A stretch of 64,000 nucleotides of DNA, taken from Bryum argenteum. Lineage: Eukaryota; Streptophyta; Bryopsida; Bryales; Bryaceae. Each line of letters opens with the position of its first letter. The first letter of the stretch is position 1. The stretch spans positions 33,272,101 to 33,336,100 of the forward strand of contig CM073321.1 in NCBI GenBank assembly GCA_037043015.1, read 5' to 3'. Under the pieces are notes generated by a model. That model had not been told where the DNA came from, did not search any database, and was given only the letters and a program-made list of their open reading frames with translations. Both the position numbers and the translations under genes were made by a program. Of this stretch, positions 53,721 through 64,000 are shown one piece after another.

Positions 53721-53920
53721 AGAAGAGACATAGAGTCTCATTTCACTTCCGAATTTATAACACTTTCCAAGGGCTTTGAGCTGCATAATTCATTTTATGT
53801 GTACATTGCTTGGTAGGTATTGAGTTCGGAAGTGAGGATTTCAGTAAGGAACTCTTGCCATTTTTTTTCACGTCCCGGTCCCACCACTGTTTATGACTTT
53901 GAGGCGTCCTTTTTATCAAA

Positions 53921-54547
53921 ATGGGCCCTGCTCCATATGAGCCTTGGTTTAGAGACATCGAGAAGGAAAGCAAAGCGTCCGGGTCCTTCATGCAGTGCTC
54001 ACTATGTCATTTAATAGTTTCTAAAAAGAAGAGTCGGAATCTGAGTCCTTATGGGTACAAGAAGATTCCTGGACATAGAGATTCGAGTTCTGCCCTTTGC
54101 CCAAAGCTGCCTAAGGAAATTAGGCAGTTATTTTTAAGATGTGGCGGAGAGTTCTCTCCATATAACGGAGAATTGGACGGATTTCTTCGTGACTGTTCTC
54201 TCACTCCATCCACGGACGTTCGAGGTGCCTCAAAACATGACATTCCACAAACCCCTAGGAGTGACTCTTGTGTAGGGTCCTCGCTAGGCACCCCCATGAA
54301 TTCAGCAAATCTTTTGGTTGGGTCAACCTCTGCTTCTTCCATCCTTATGAGGGGAATTAAGGATACTCGCCCGATGTTAGGATCTATAAAACAAACCAAA
54401 CAATCTTCAATTGAAGGTACTTTTGCACAAGCGGATAGGCGGGAGTTAGATAAACTCTGGGCAAAATTTTTCTACGAAGCAAATATACCATTTTCTGTAG
54501 CCCGGAATGATGCGTTCAAAGCTGCCGTGATGAAGACTGCTAGATTT
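53921..54547 (+). pseudogene. hAT transposase: BED-like zinc finger and N-terminal part
   Basis: FMQCSLCHLIVSKKK holds Cys-X2-Cys, and SSALCPKLPKEIRQLFL follows the pattern of plant BED fingers (C-P-K-x-P). The His pair is less clear. Ser/Thr-rich linker, then FFYEANIPFSVARNDAFKAA, the standard start of the DUF659 region. ATG 53921 is the first in-frame start and fits. Ends at TGA 54548-54550; the frame reopens without shift. Confidence 0.85.
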
Positions 54548-54550
54548 TGA

Positions 54551-55148
54551 AAATCCTATGCTCGACCATCTTACCATGACATTCGGAAAAGGTTGTTAGG
54601 AGAAGTAAAGACGGAGTTACAAAAGAAACTAGATAGTAGACTCTCGGAGAGCCTTCGGAAGATTGGAGGAACTTTGACCATGGATGGATGGTTATCTGTG
54701 ACCAGTCGCCCTTTGGTGAATGCGGTGCTCGTGACTCAAGCTGGAGAGCTTTTTCTTGGTGCTGTGGATACTCCTGGCATAGAAAAAACAACGGGTACAT
54801 GTCATCTCTCATGTTGAAGTACATAGAACAAGTTGTACCAGTGAACATTGTTCAAGTATGCACAGACAATGCTTCCGTAATGCTCAATGTCTCTAGAATA
54901 GTCCTTAAAAATATCCGCACATTTTCATGCAAGGGTGTGCGACACATGCAATGGACTTGTTGTTGGAGGATTGGGGAAAGGCTGGATGGATGGCAAATAC
55001 TTTGGTCATGGCGAAGAGAATGGTCAAGTTTATCAAGAGGCGACAAATGCCCCTAGCTGTGTTTTGTAAACACGAGGCGAAATTCAGCCTACTGATGTCT
55101 GGGAAAACAAGATTTGCTAGTCAATTCATAATGATAGATCGCTTGTTA
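54551..55148 (+). pseudogene. hAT transposase: catalytic region
   Basis: PSYHDIRKRLL, then GGTLTMDGWLSVTSRPLVNA (first Asp), GELFLGAVDTPGIEKTTG, a shift, QVCTDNASVM (second Asp), a shift, and CATHAMDLLLEDWGK, SGKTRFASQFIMIDRLL. Order and motifs match DUF659-type hAT transposases. TAG 55149-55151 follows IDRLL. Confidence 0.9.
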
Positions 55149-55151
55149 TAG

Positions 55152-56822
55152 GTCAAGGAATCATTGGAGCAAGTTGTTGTCTACCCTATGTTCACAGCCT
55201 ATGCCTCGAAGAAGACGGTATCTGCTAGAGAGAAGCTTATATCCTCCCGTAAGGTCAAGAAGGTGGTGTTGAGCGATGACTTTTGGGAGCAATGCAAAAG
55301 ATTATGGGATATGGTGGCCCCCGTAGTCTACGCTCTGAGAGAATTCGACGGCAAGGCTCCTAGTACGGGCAAGGCTTGGCATATCATGCTTGATCGTGAG
55401 AGACATGTCCATACTTTGCATGCACCGCCAATCTCATTGGAAGCACTTGAGGTGGCCACCACAAAAGAGGAGTTTTACCATCGGAAACGGCTCATGACAA
55501 CTGATTTACATGGCGCGGCTGCACTTTTAAATCCTTATTTACTACATGACCAAGAGTTGGCTGACGATCCCGAACTTACAATAGCTTGCAGGCGTGTTTT
55601 ACAAAAACCATGTCCCGCGGAGGATTACGCAGACGTGGTGAGTGAATTTCTTGCGTTTTGAGTAAGGGGTCTACCATTCCATGACATGCTGGAGCCTAAT
55701 ACTCAAAAAATAGCTCCACATGCATGGTGGGAGTTTGAGGGTGCTTGTGCTAAGGTCCTCTCTCCAATTGCAAAGCGAATACTAGCACAGACCCTGTCCT
55801 CGTCGGCTTGCGAACGCAACTGGAGTAGCTACTCTTATGTTCACGACAAGAAACGGAATCGGTTACTACCGGGGAGAGCTGGTGACTTGGTCTACATATA
55901 TTCCAACTCAAAATTGCTTGCGAATGATAAGTTGAGTGACGATGGGCAGTGGTATAGAGAGAACTTGGATTTAGAGGTAGACCAAGTACATGAAAACGAT
56001 GAAGAGGTTGTCGAGGACAAAACTGAGTCTGATGACAATGATATTTTTGAATTTGGTGATGAAGACGATGATATGACTTTCTTCCCCGCTTCAAATGATG
56101 AAGATGCTCCAAATGTGCAAGATGCTAATGGTGATTTTATCGCTCATGGTGTTTCGGCGGATGATCTAGATGATGAGCAGTCGTTAGCACGGTTGATGAC
56201 ACAAGGCGGCATGGACAAATCGAATAACGTCCTACCTGTTCTCGCTAGTGGTTTACGGTTGGAAAAGGAGGCGATAGATGTGAAGACCATTGCGTGCAAT
56301 ACTACTGCGGGCACTCTGAGCTCTGATCCGGTTGCGGAGAATCTCACATCCGGTAGTAAGGATCAAGTATCTTTACAATGTGCTACTCCCCGCGCTTTAT
56401 TTCAACCCTCTACTGCAAGGATTACGACAACCTTGGAGAAATCCTCTATGGGTTTAGTATCCCTTTCAAGAGCCAAATATAGCAGCATCTCTAATGACTC
56501 TGATGTACCGTTGGGCAGGTATTTAAAAAATGCCAATGTTCCTCGTACTGCCACGGGGTTACAGCACATGCTTGGCACTTCCAAGTCGCATAAACGAAAA
56601 TCTGTAACGGTTCCAATTGTTCCGCCTAAAAAACCAAAGATCCTTGTTAATCTCGCTGAATTTGATACTTGGCATAAGTATGGGAATATACAATGTCCAG
56701 AGAATAAACCCAAGATCAAAGAAGAGGTTCCAAGCCATTATAAATATGATCCTACGGTGTCTAGTGGAGCTGAAGTGAAGGGAAATAGCGATTATGAGCA
56801 ATCCTCTGGTCCTGATGAGTAG
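55152..56822 (+). pseudogene. hAT transposase: C-terminal dimerisation domain and acidic extension
   Basis: SDDFWEQCKRLWDMVAPVVY and DREHH-like region, then TGA 55659-55661, then APHAWWEFEGACAKVLSPIA and LSSSACERNWSSYSYVHDKK, the hAT dimerisation signature (C-E-R-x-W) with the catalytic Glu. After RAGDLVYIYSNSKLL comes about 300 residues of acidic and Ser/Thr/Lys-rich sequence (DNDIFEFGDEDDDMTFFPAS), unusual in length for a hAT tail, ending at TAG 56820-56822. Confidence 0.88.
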
Positions 56823-57149
56823 TTGAATTTGGCATCTTTATGTAGTATAGGTTCATAGAACTTATACTTATTATAGAAATTGTAGCTATAGTTTATTTTA
56901 GTACTCTATTGTTATACTCCAAATGAATTTGAAGATACTACTGTCTACATGACTACATTTAATGTGTTGAAAAAAATTACATATATCTTTATATACTTGT
57001 CGCACGATGGTCTTCACTCTCAAGTATAGAGAACAAATGCACATTAAATCAGAAAGATTGCAACAATTTACTTCAAAAATGAGGCCCCATGGATCAATGG
57101 TGGCATTTTCATCATTTTTAAAACAACATCCATACAACCTAGAAAAAGC

Positions 57150-57174
57150 ATATATATATATATATATATATATA
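57150..57174. repeat. (TA)n microsatellite
   Basis: About twelve TA units between the hAT and locus E genes, which are convergent. Confidence 0.95.
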
Positions 57175-57267
57175 CACGTGCAAACTTAAGGTCCAACATC
57201 CGTTCTAACTTCAAATTGAACATCCATCTGATTGACCGATCTGAGCTATACTACGAGTACGCGGTCT

Positions 57268-58578
57268 TTAACTTGGACGGGCAATTCTATCGCCCTCTTT
57301 ATATTCTCGATCCACGGCTGCGATTTCGCCTCTCATCTCCGCCTGCCAACTATCCTCCCCATCTTCGCCCGATTGCCTCTTCCGCTTTTTGCTAGGATCC
57401 ACTTGTTTGTTATGTAAGATTTCCATGGCCTTCTCGATCTTTGCAACAACATCCTGTACAACACCTTCGAACTCATCCAATAATAGGAGTTGTGTGTCTT
57501 TTGGGTTTAAAAGACATTCTCTCCAAAACGAAATGGCGTCATTGATACGCATATCAAACTTCTTTAGTACATCCCAATAAGAGACCTCCACATCTTCAAA
57601 CGAATTTTCCGGTATCCAAGTCCGGTATATTGCGGCCTCCTCCAATTTTGCAAGGACCATAGCTCTTCCAATTGGAGTGTGATTGTACTTCTTGTACTCC
57701 TCACCAAAGCTGGTTGAATCGGTTATTTTGTGCCATGAACCATCTTCTCTCTTTTCCACTTTCTTTGGAGGAAATCGAAAGAAACGGTTGTGTTCGACGC
57801 TCCAATGCCCTTGAAAATTACGACAAAACAACTGTAGTTGCTCATCACCTTCAATATTCCTCGCCCTTATCTCTATTTCATAATCTTGTGTCATCCAAAA
57901 TAACTCATCATGATCCCCACCATATTGAATGGCTAGTTGGTGTTTTGATTCAGACGTACTCCAGTCAAGTGCATTTCCCCACTCAGAGTAGTTTAGAAAT
58001 TTCTTTGGGTATTGATCTAGTGGAAGATTCCATCGGTTGAACTTGTGCCCTGGTGGCATAAGATCTCGTATGCCCATCAATTTGTAGAATCTCGTGCTAA
58101 ATGGAGAGCGACATACCGGACATACCGATTTTGTCATCGCATGTCGGCATATGCAAGTAACATGGAAGTTATGGCCACATTGGCCCAACGTGTATGCGCC
58201 CTCTCGACCAAAATGATGTAGGCACACTGCACATTTGTCCTTAAGTATTGCGGGAGGAGGGTCGCATGTGTCGATTACAATGCAAGCTGACTCTTGTAGG
58301 TGCAATGAGAATCTACTATACAGCGTCCATCCTTCATTTATCTCCAAAGTCCAATCAACATCATTGTTTCGCCCCATCTTAGAGTAGTTTGTACGCTCCA
58401 TCATCTCTTCAATATTCCCCCAAAAAGTGACGTCTACACGGTCATATCGTTTTTTGGATCTGTTTGTAAATAACTTCTCCATTGAAGCATCTACAACTTC
58501 GTGTGAATCTTTTGATGTAGCTGCAATCGATATGAGATTGTATTTTGCCCTCGAAACGAAGTTCCACCTATCTTGAAG
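57268..58578 (-). pseudogene. Locus E: RING finger and C-terminal domain
   Basis: From ATG 58480-58482 residues Cys84, Cys87, Cys102, His104, His107, Cys110, Cys121 and Cys124 form a complete C3H2C3 RING (CAVC...CGHNFHVTC...CPVC), the fold of many ubiquitin ligases. Around it: WGNIEEMMERTNYSKMG before, MGIRDLMPPGHKFNRWNLPL and WSVEHNRFFRFPPKKVEKRE after. Acidic/basic end with KKRKRQSGEDGEDSW. Upstream in-frame sequence (58483-58578) also reads as coding (RAKYNLISIAATSKD), so this is one domain of the larger protein rather than a separate gene. Confidence 0.7.
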
Positions 58579-58581
58579 TCA

Positions 58582-59172
58582 ATGAACCCATCCCAACCAT
58601 GGAAGTATGCGTAGTCGGATTGCCTTTATAGAATCTACCGTTTTGAAGGTTTTCCGTAATGCCTCCAATTCAGTGACTGTCTCACCTCTCTCTTTACTTG
58701 TAGCCTCCAACTTCATTAACCATGCTTTTGCTTCCTCCTCCAATTTTGCAACTGCAACATCTCTCTCCTTATTCGCAGCCTCGAACTTCATCGCCCATGC
58801 TCGTGCACTTGCGAGTGCATCATCTCTCTCTTTTTGTGATATCTCCAACTTCATTTCCCACGGACTTTCATCATCCTCTATTTCGATAATGGTCTTTCCC
58901 TTATCTTCTTTATCATCCTCTCTACCATCCTCTTTACCACCCGCATCAAAGTGTGAAAGAAAAAGACTATCAGAAGTCCCGATAATGGTCTTCCCCTTAT
59001 CTTCTTTACCATCCTCATCACCATCCTCTTTACCATCCTCTTTACCACCCGCATCACATTCTGGAACAAAAATACTAGATGAAGCCCCCTGAGTGTCATT
59101 CTGTGATGGAACAAACTTGTCACCTTCTTCTAAGTCTTCTAACGCATCCCTTTGGCGCATTGCTTCTTGGTA
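58582..59172 (-). pseudogene. Locus E: duplicated acidic segment and coiled coil
   Basis: A segment ending GKEDKGKTIIG / REDDKEDKGKTIIE occurs twice, including a CDAGGKEDGKEDG / FDAGGKEDGREDD core, an internal duplication. Then heptad-like repeats WEMKLEISQKERDDALASA, WAMKFEAANKERDVAVAKL and WLMKLEATSKERGETVTEL: three copies of a ~28-residue coiled-coil unit. Ends at TGA 58579-58581, after which the same frame continues. Confidence 0.6.
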
Positions 59173-59175
59173 CTA

Positions 59176-59970
59176 TGCTAGATACTCGCTAGCAGGACCT
59201 TGGCCAAACAACCGCAATTCCTTGTAAAACTCGTCAACGAGACGTTGCGTAATTTGGTGTTGTTTCTGCAGTTTCACAATGACCTTATTATCTTTTACTC
59301 GGTCCTTCAGTAGAGGACAACATTGATCTATGATTGCCTCATAATTTATGGCAGCCTTTAGAACGTTGGGCACGATACCTGCAAAAGTGTGACTCATCTC
59401 CACAAAACGAGGAGCCATACGAGCAAGTATTTCTGACCCCAGCTTCAAGTTGATCCCTTTAGCAGCTATCTCTTTAGCCGAAGTAACTTCCCAATCATTC
59501 CCTGACAAACCTTGCTCTTTATCTACCTCATTGCACCAATCTGCCATTCCTTGTGCAGTTTTCAGCCACTCCTCCAATTTCTTATTGCTTGGTACCATAC
59601 GCAGATATTCCTTGAAATTTCCCACAATACCTGAATCGGAATCCATGTCATCCATGGCATCTATTGGTGATCTGGTTTCTCGTGGTTCACTTGGCCCTGC
59701 CTCCTCTGATGTTGGTACCGGGGTTACATGAGGTTCTTCAACTACGTTTGCATCTTTGAGCCTATCAGTTATAGTTGGTTCTACAATTGGGGCATCCGTG
59801 GCAACCATATTCCTTCCATCCTCTTGCTGAGTTGTGGTTGTTGGAGGAGAATCCTTCACCGCCGTCTCATGAGTTTTCCTCCTCAAGTGCTGCAATAAGG
59901 CCTTTGTAGAGTTTGATTCTGGATCAAAATATCTGGGATACCCTTCTGATTTCTCCCGATTCGAAGAGGA
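59176..59970 (-). pseudogene. Locus E: acidic linker and helical domain
   Basis: Follows the frame change with GYPRYFDPESNSTKALLQHL, then a Pro/Thr-rich linker, then helical sequence EYLRMVPSNKKLEEWLKTAQ, AKEIAAKGINLKLGSEILAR, AGIVPNVLKAAINYEAIIDQ and LVDEFYKELRLFGQGPASEY up to TAG 59173-59175. No named domain. Confidence 0.5.
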
Positions 59971-60482
59971 AATGCACTACTCGCCGTGAATGTGCTCCAG
60001 TTAATCTTCCACTTCAATATTAGCTCAGCATGCACCATGCTCAATAGCGTATAGGAAAAGTAACCTTTGCTCTTGGGACGAGTTCCAAACAATGCCACCC
60101 AAACTTCTTCAGCACGATGAAGAAAGTGATCATCCTTGCAAGTTTGTGGGTTGCAAGTAAAATTATTGGTATTAACTTTGTGACATTCTCGAGGCCAAAG
60201 TTTCCCAATGTGATACATCTTCACATATTTCTTGCACGTCGCCAATCTCCAGTATTCCTCCGTTTCATTGGCCCAACCGCTCTCAGCTTTGATGGCCTCA
60301 TTATCCAAGATCTCGTAGTGCAACTCATGTCTCGCTCCTTTTGGTTTCTCTCTCTTTGACGGTGTCTCCTGTAAAACCAACTCAGTCCCCACCAATCCTG
60401 CGTTTGTGTTTTTTGTTGCAGGTGACCTCAAGGTCTCTTCAGAATCAACCTCCATCTTCGTGTTATCGGTATCCATGGCCAT
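59971..60482 (-). pseudogene. Locus E: N-terminal domain
   Basis: Starts MAMDTDNTKMEVDSEETL. Then YWRLATCKKYVKMYHIGKLW, NFTCNPQTCKDDHFLHRAEE, VWVALFGTRPKSKGYFSYTL and MVHAELILKWKINWSTFTAS. Trp-rich and with possible metal ligands (C-x4-C...H). Upstream in-frame sequence to 60620 lacks coding character, so ATG 60482 (or 60476) is the likely start. Unknown family. Confidence 0.5.
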
Positions 60483-60649
60483 GAAGAATAGGGAGTATTT
60501 AAAATACCCCGAAGATATCCCAAGTATGCAAAAATTCGATGCAGCAGCCGCAAGTATCGCGCTGACTTCCCCCCGCCACCACAAATGCAGCACACGAGAA
60601 GCTAATGCCCACGGTTGCAACCCAGTTGAGGTGGATGGATAAGAGAAGA

Positions 60650-62780
60650 AGTGAGTTCAAAGATTTCTGTTATTCGATTCTCAGTGATTATTACACAATG
60701 AAAAAAGGAATCCTATGTTGATTTTTGAAATGCTATATATTCTTTATTCACGGATACATTTTCACTTTAAATTTTGAGAACAAAACCATTTCCAGTCTAC
60801 TCTTTAAAGTATAAATCTTCACAAATTCAAAGATGTTTCATACATGAGGCATACATTTGGGTCCAGACAGTTTCTTTCTTCTCTATTTTTTTTTCGTAAA
60901 TTAATTGGCCATTGGCTTTATAAATCAAACTTTGAGCCACATGACCTACAACAGTAACTCTATTCCAATATTGCATTGTGGAGAATGTCAATTGGAGTAT
61001 CCTCATTTTAATATAGGACCCTTATTTTGTAAACGCGTCATTCGGTTAAAAATAGGCTATGAGACTGAAGATTCTAGAATCTTAAATCCTATGTTGAATG
61101 TTGAATATTGTACCAATATATTCCTTGCAATAAACGTGTGATTTATTCCATGTCAAGAACATCTTCATCAAAAATGATAAATACAAAATAGATTATTTTG
61201 CACATAATAACTATGCGATGTAGAGAAGTGCAATTGTTATCCATTTAAAATATAATTGAGAACTACACCATACATACACAAATCAATTATTTTCCTTCCA
61301 CACACAATTGTGTTTGCAAAGCTTTGCAACACCAAAACTAGAATTAAAATGAAATCTATCCCAAATCTCCAAGACCCTAAACCCTAAACCCTATACCGTA
61401 GAGGCCTAAAGAGTAATTCATACATCCTAAACCATAAACCTTAAATCCTATCCACAAGTGATTTTATCCATTGAATACTATAAATGAAGAAGTGATGGCT
61501 CTTCAAAATATTCTATTCCCAAATCAATCAATCGAAGTTTCTAATATACAGATAATCAATTTAATTTAACATTAAATCTTAGTACTATACGTGTACAATA
61601 TCAAATATGTTTAAAACTTTATAAGTTGATGCCATTATTGCCATATGTTAAAAACTTATAGGGTGGGATATTTTCATAAATTTATTTGTCTCCCTATTTA
61701 CTTCTCTTATTTTATGATTGCAAAATAGTAACAATAGAAACATATTTCTATTACCTTTGTAAGAGGGAAATAAATAATTATTCAAATACATACAATAAGG
61801 AAAATGCTACAATTAATTATTTAAAAAGAATATGTCCAAATTAGTTACAATTATATGTACTAGATTATAAATATACTCCTAGCTTAGTTGAAGGGTGTCA
61901 GACAAAAAATAGCCAATAATAGAATTAGTTGTTTAAGCACAATGTTTTTTTATAATAAGTACTACTAAATTAGATACACAACGATGGAGTAATTTCCAAA
62001 TGCACATCAAATAATATAGATCATAAAATGTGGAGAAGTTAAGGCCTAAATAGAAAGTCTAAATATTGACAAACACAGTAATACCAAAGTTATGAAAACT
62101 AAATGCTCACACATGCTCACCTACATTTCATATATACTTAGATCTCTCCAATGTTAGACATCTGTATACTCTCATCAAGGAATAGGTAAAATTTATGGAA
62201 TGTGATATGAGAGGATTTAAGGCCACCTCAGGGTACACACTAGGAGCCAAGCCATGAAAGGGGGCCAATACATGGCAAAATCTCCTTGTGAGAATGGATA
62301 AATTTTTGACAAAAGTTGGGAGATACAAGAAATGAATGTCAATCCATGGGAGCTTGAAATACTAGCACTCACCACTATGAACTAAAGGGGCTACGTTTAA
62401 TATTTTTGGAAACTTTTTATAATTTCAACCGTAGGATCTTGAGTAGACTACCATCAATAGTAGTGTGAAATTTTCAACCGTTGGATCATCACTAGATGTA
62501 AGATCATAACATTTGAAGTTGACTATAAAACATTTTTTGGCCGTGACGGTAAAAGCCGAATCGGTGGCTGTGGTTGTTAAGGGGTTAAGAAAGAATATTT
62601 TTTAAAAAATAAAATAATAATTAATGTATACAACTCAAAACATGGACTCTAGCTAATAATAAGAATTGGCCCCATGGCCTTGGCTCTCCTTCTAGAGATA
62701 GGCATCAATTCCCAAGGACAAATGGGAAAATTGGCCCCACTATATTCATTGTTAAATGTCTTCTGGATGTTGCTTAGATG
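60650..62780. other. AT-rich intergenic DNA, no gene seen
   Basis: 5' flank of locus E and beyond. A 78-codon frame at 60905-61141 plus has no motif. Contains the telomere-like motif at 61375-61393. Nothing else recognised. Confidence 0.55.
61375..61393 (+). repeat. Short interstitial plant telomere motif
   Basis: CCCTAAACCCTAAACCCTA, two and a half units of the plant telomere repeat, followed by diverged CCTAAACC and CATAAACC words to about 61445. Such telo-boxes are common upstream of plant genes; here no gene is adjacent. Confidence 0.8.
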
Positions 62781-62781
62781 T

Positions 62782-62872
62782 GAGCCACGAGCCACGAGCC
62801 ATGAGCAATGAGCGGGAACATGTGAGCGGCGAGCAAGAACATGTGAGCAACGAGCACGAACATGTGAGCAAG
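62782..62872 (+). repeat. Thirteen 7-bp units (GAGCNNN) with a 21-bp superperiod
   Basis: Exactly 91 bp = 13 x 7. Early units are GAGCCAC, GAGCCAC, GAGCCAT, GAGCAAT, GAGCGGG; the rest form GAGCNNN GAGCNNN AACATGT triplets. The 21-bp period is divisible by three so a frame stays open on minus (SHVRARCSHVLARRSHVPAH), an artefact. Confidence 0.85.
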
Positions 62873-62880
62873 TCACTGTT

Positions 62881-63727
62881 CACATGGAAAATTGTTTGTA
62901 AGTTCCCTTAAATTAGTGAGAAATAAACGACTTTGTAGAAATTGAAACAAAAAATTAGTCTGTGAGAAAGGGGGCCTATAAGCGTGGAATATTGAAATCC
63001 AATGGTAATAGGGTGTATATATTGATAATTTAGGAATCCTTTAAAAACACACATATGAAAGCCACGAAATAAAACGTACAAATAATAAAAAAGGGACCAC
63101 GAGATATATCAAAGAGAAAAAATATTAATAAAAACAAATAGAAACACACACATAAGATATGTGATAGAAAATTTTGGAATAAAAATTTGGAAATCAAAGA
63201 TTTTAGACAAATAGAAACAAAGGATATCAAATAGAGCGAATGGCAAGTCGAAGGAAAAAAAAAAAAAAAAAAAAAAAAAAAACGAAAAAAAAAAAAAAAA
63301 AAATTTGATATGAACGAAGACTTCCAGAAACAATAATAATGAAAAAATCCAAACTACGCAAATACAAGTAGAGAAACGGAGGACACATAGAGTATGGGGG
63401 GAAAAATGAAATAAGAAACCCTTAAAACAAATAAGTGCATAAAGGTGAATATGCTACACATAAGAGAATGGATGGATCTTCAAGAAACTAATGTGGTTAT
63501 AGTATATCATATATAACAAGCTCGGGGAATGACGATATATTGAAGACTTCATACATAAAGGCGGTTCTCAAGTACATCAAATATATTAAAACCATATTAA
63601 CACAGAAGATGAAATACTTGCCAATTTCTGCAGTCATTAATTGAATTGAATAATATCCAAAATTGTTGCCCTCACTATACTGCTACTTTAAGGTCTATGA
63701 ATATCGGCTTGCAGTAGTTTGAAGGAT
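62881..63727. other. A-rich intergenic DNA, no gene seen
   Basis: Purine-rich on the plus strand with an A-run at about 63257-63303 broken by CG. The Phe-rich frames on minus come from the A-run. Downstream flank of the SWIM gene. Confidence 0.6.
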
Positions 63728-64000
63728 TCACTCTTTCTCTATAATTCCAGCAAACTCTAGAATCTGCATGACCTCGTTGTAGGAATATGTAGGCTGGTGA
63801 ATGAACTTCTCTGTCTCATAGTTCATCTTACATAAGTATCGGAAAACATAATAAAGGTGTTTGCAAGGCACCCACTTCCTACTCGCTGCCTTAGAGCTCA
63901 TACCTACAAAGTCTTCACAAGTACATTGTGGAATAGTGCACATTGAAGCAAGGTATGCCTTGTCCTTGTCATTGACGATGGTGATGACCACACCACACCC
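63728..64000 (-). CDS. SWIM zinc-finger protein, 3' end (partial)
   Basis: Open to the window edge on the minus strand and ending at TAG/TAA-type stop 63728-63730. VITIVNDKDKAYLASMCTIP leads into CTCEDF...RKWVPCKHLYYVFRYLCK: Cys-X-Cys-X17-Cys-X-His, the SWIM finger found in MULE transposases, some ubiquitin ligases and plant FAR1-type proteins. After it come HQPTYSYNEVMQILEFAG and the end. The N-terminus is outside, so a transposase or a host gene cannot be told apart. Confidence 0.75.
   Translation of the reverse strand, partial: GCGVVITIVNDKDKAYLASMCTIPQCTCEDFVGMSSKAASRKWVPCKHLYYVFRYLCKMNYETEKFIHQPTYSYNEVMQILEFAGIIEKE

Larger units (their letters stand above)
53921..56822 (+). pseudogene. 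hAT-superfamily transposase gene, broken
   Basis: About 965 codons if all frames are followed: BED-like zinc finger, DUF659-type catalytic region, hAT dimerisation domain and a long acidic C-terminal extension. Stops at 54548-54550 (TGA), 55149-55151 (TAG) and 55659-55661 (TGA); frameshifts near 54790 and 54920. hAT transposases cut and paste their own element. I did not find convincing terminal inverted repeats or an 8-bp duplication, so element borders are unknown. Confidence 0.9.
57268..60482 (-). pseudogene. Locus E: large RING-finger gene, nearly intact
   Basis: Read on the minus strand from ATG 60480-60482 to the stop at 57268-57270, about 1070 codons with only three defects: a one-base shift near 59970 (or an intron), TAG 59173-59175 and TGA 58579-58581. 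Parts in order: N-terminal domain, Pro/Thr-rich acidic linker, helical domain, acidic duplicated segment plus coiled coil, RING-H2-type finger, C-terminal domain, basic nuclear-type signal (KKRKRQ). With one or two sequencing errors or readthrough it could be functional. No name known to me. Confidence 0.6.

Noticed and set aside
53209..53816. Long Arg/Pro/Ala frames on both strands (ATGRRPERPAV-type repeats)
   Set aside because: They follow the 20-bp GC-rich minisatellite; the period and lack of stops explain them and no domain is present.
63109..63333. Phe-rich membrane-like frame on minus
   Set aside because: Comes from the A-run at about 63257-63303 and flanking A-rich DNA; no real hydrophobic protein expected.

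Overview
The window is nuclear DNA of a eukaryote, almost certainly a land plant. Evidence: nested Ty1/Copia and Ty3/Gypsy retrotransposons, a CACTA-type DNA transposon with CACTATAAG ends and a 3-bp target duplication, a plant-style hAT transposase, split genes with GT..AG junctions, and a short plant-type telomere motif (CCCTAAA). The Gypsy element has a fungal-looking polymerase and a chromodomain remnant, a type I recall from fungi and non-seed plants, so a moss, lycophyte or fern is my best guess. I see no housekeeping gene. Nearly every coding region carries stops or frameshifts, as expected of repeat-rich heterochromatin.

Layout. 1-9294: a decayed Copia element, split by a solo LTR (83-1608) and by a non-autonomous CACTA element (2159-5825). 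9310-11940: tandem repeats with a palindromic core, then a broken multi-exon gene (locus G) with a ParB-like domain. 13540-15778: a diverged repeat (B1) and a Gypsy reverse-transcriptase scrap. 17200-21536 (minus): locus C1, a broken multi-exon gene with a ParB-like domain, a middle domain, a coiled coil, an acidic region and an FCP1/NIF-like HAD domain. 22011-22848: a MITE-like element. 23088-27274 (minus): locus D, ParB-like again, with a second solo LTR (23264-24803) inside its acidic tail. 27483-30817: two arrays built on GTGAGGCAYRTGCC, between D and the divergent degenerate locus H (30957-31787). 32053-37181 (minus): locus C2, a paralogue of C1, cut at its 5' side by the Gypsy element. 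37200-41301: the Gypsy chromovirus with one 260-bp LTR. 41306-42379: a RING-like open frame. 46245-46911: eleven copies of the palindrome also found in C1 and C2. 49027-53640: a long hairpin, GC-rich minisatellites in inverted arrangement and repeat B2, which holds the third solo LTR (51346-52835, inverted). 53921-56822: a broken hAT transposase gene. 57268-60482 (minus): locus E, a large RING-finger gene with few breaks. 63728-64000 (minus): the 3' end of a SWIM zinc-finger gene.

The most unusual pattern links loci G, C1, C2 and D. They appear to be members of one family with a ParB-like motif (DNHR, GQHN or GQHV), and each has its own short palindrome repeated in presumed introns or 5' flanks: ACTTGCGTCRACGCAAGT for G, TTAGCTCGASTCGAGCTAA for C1 and C2, GTGAGGCAYRTGCCTCAC for D. 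Bacterial ParB proteins bind short palindromes (parS) near their own genes, so a DNA-binding protein paired with private sites is a testable idea; here it is inference only. All splice sites, domain names and family links come from reading by eye, without any database search.
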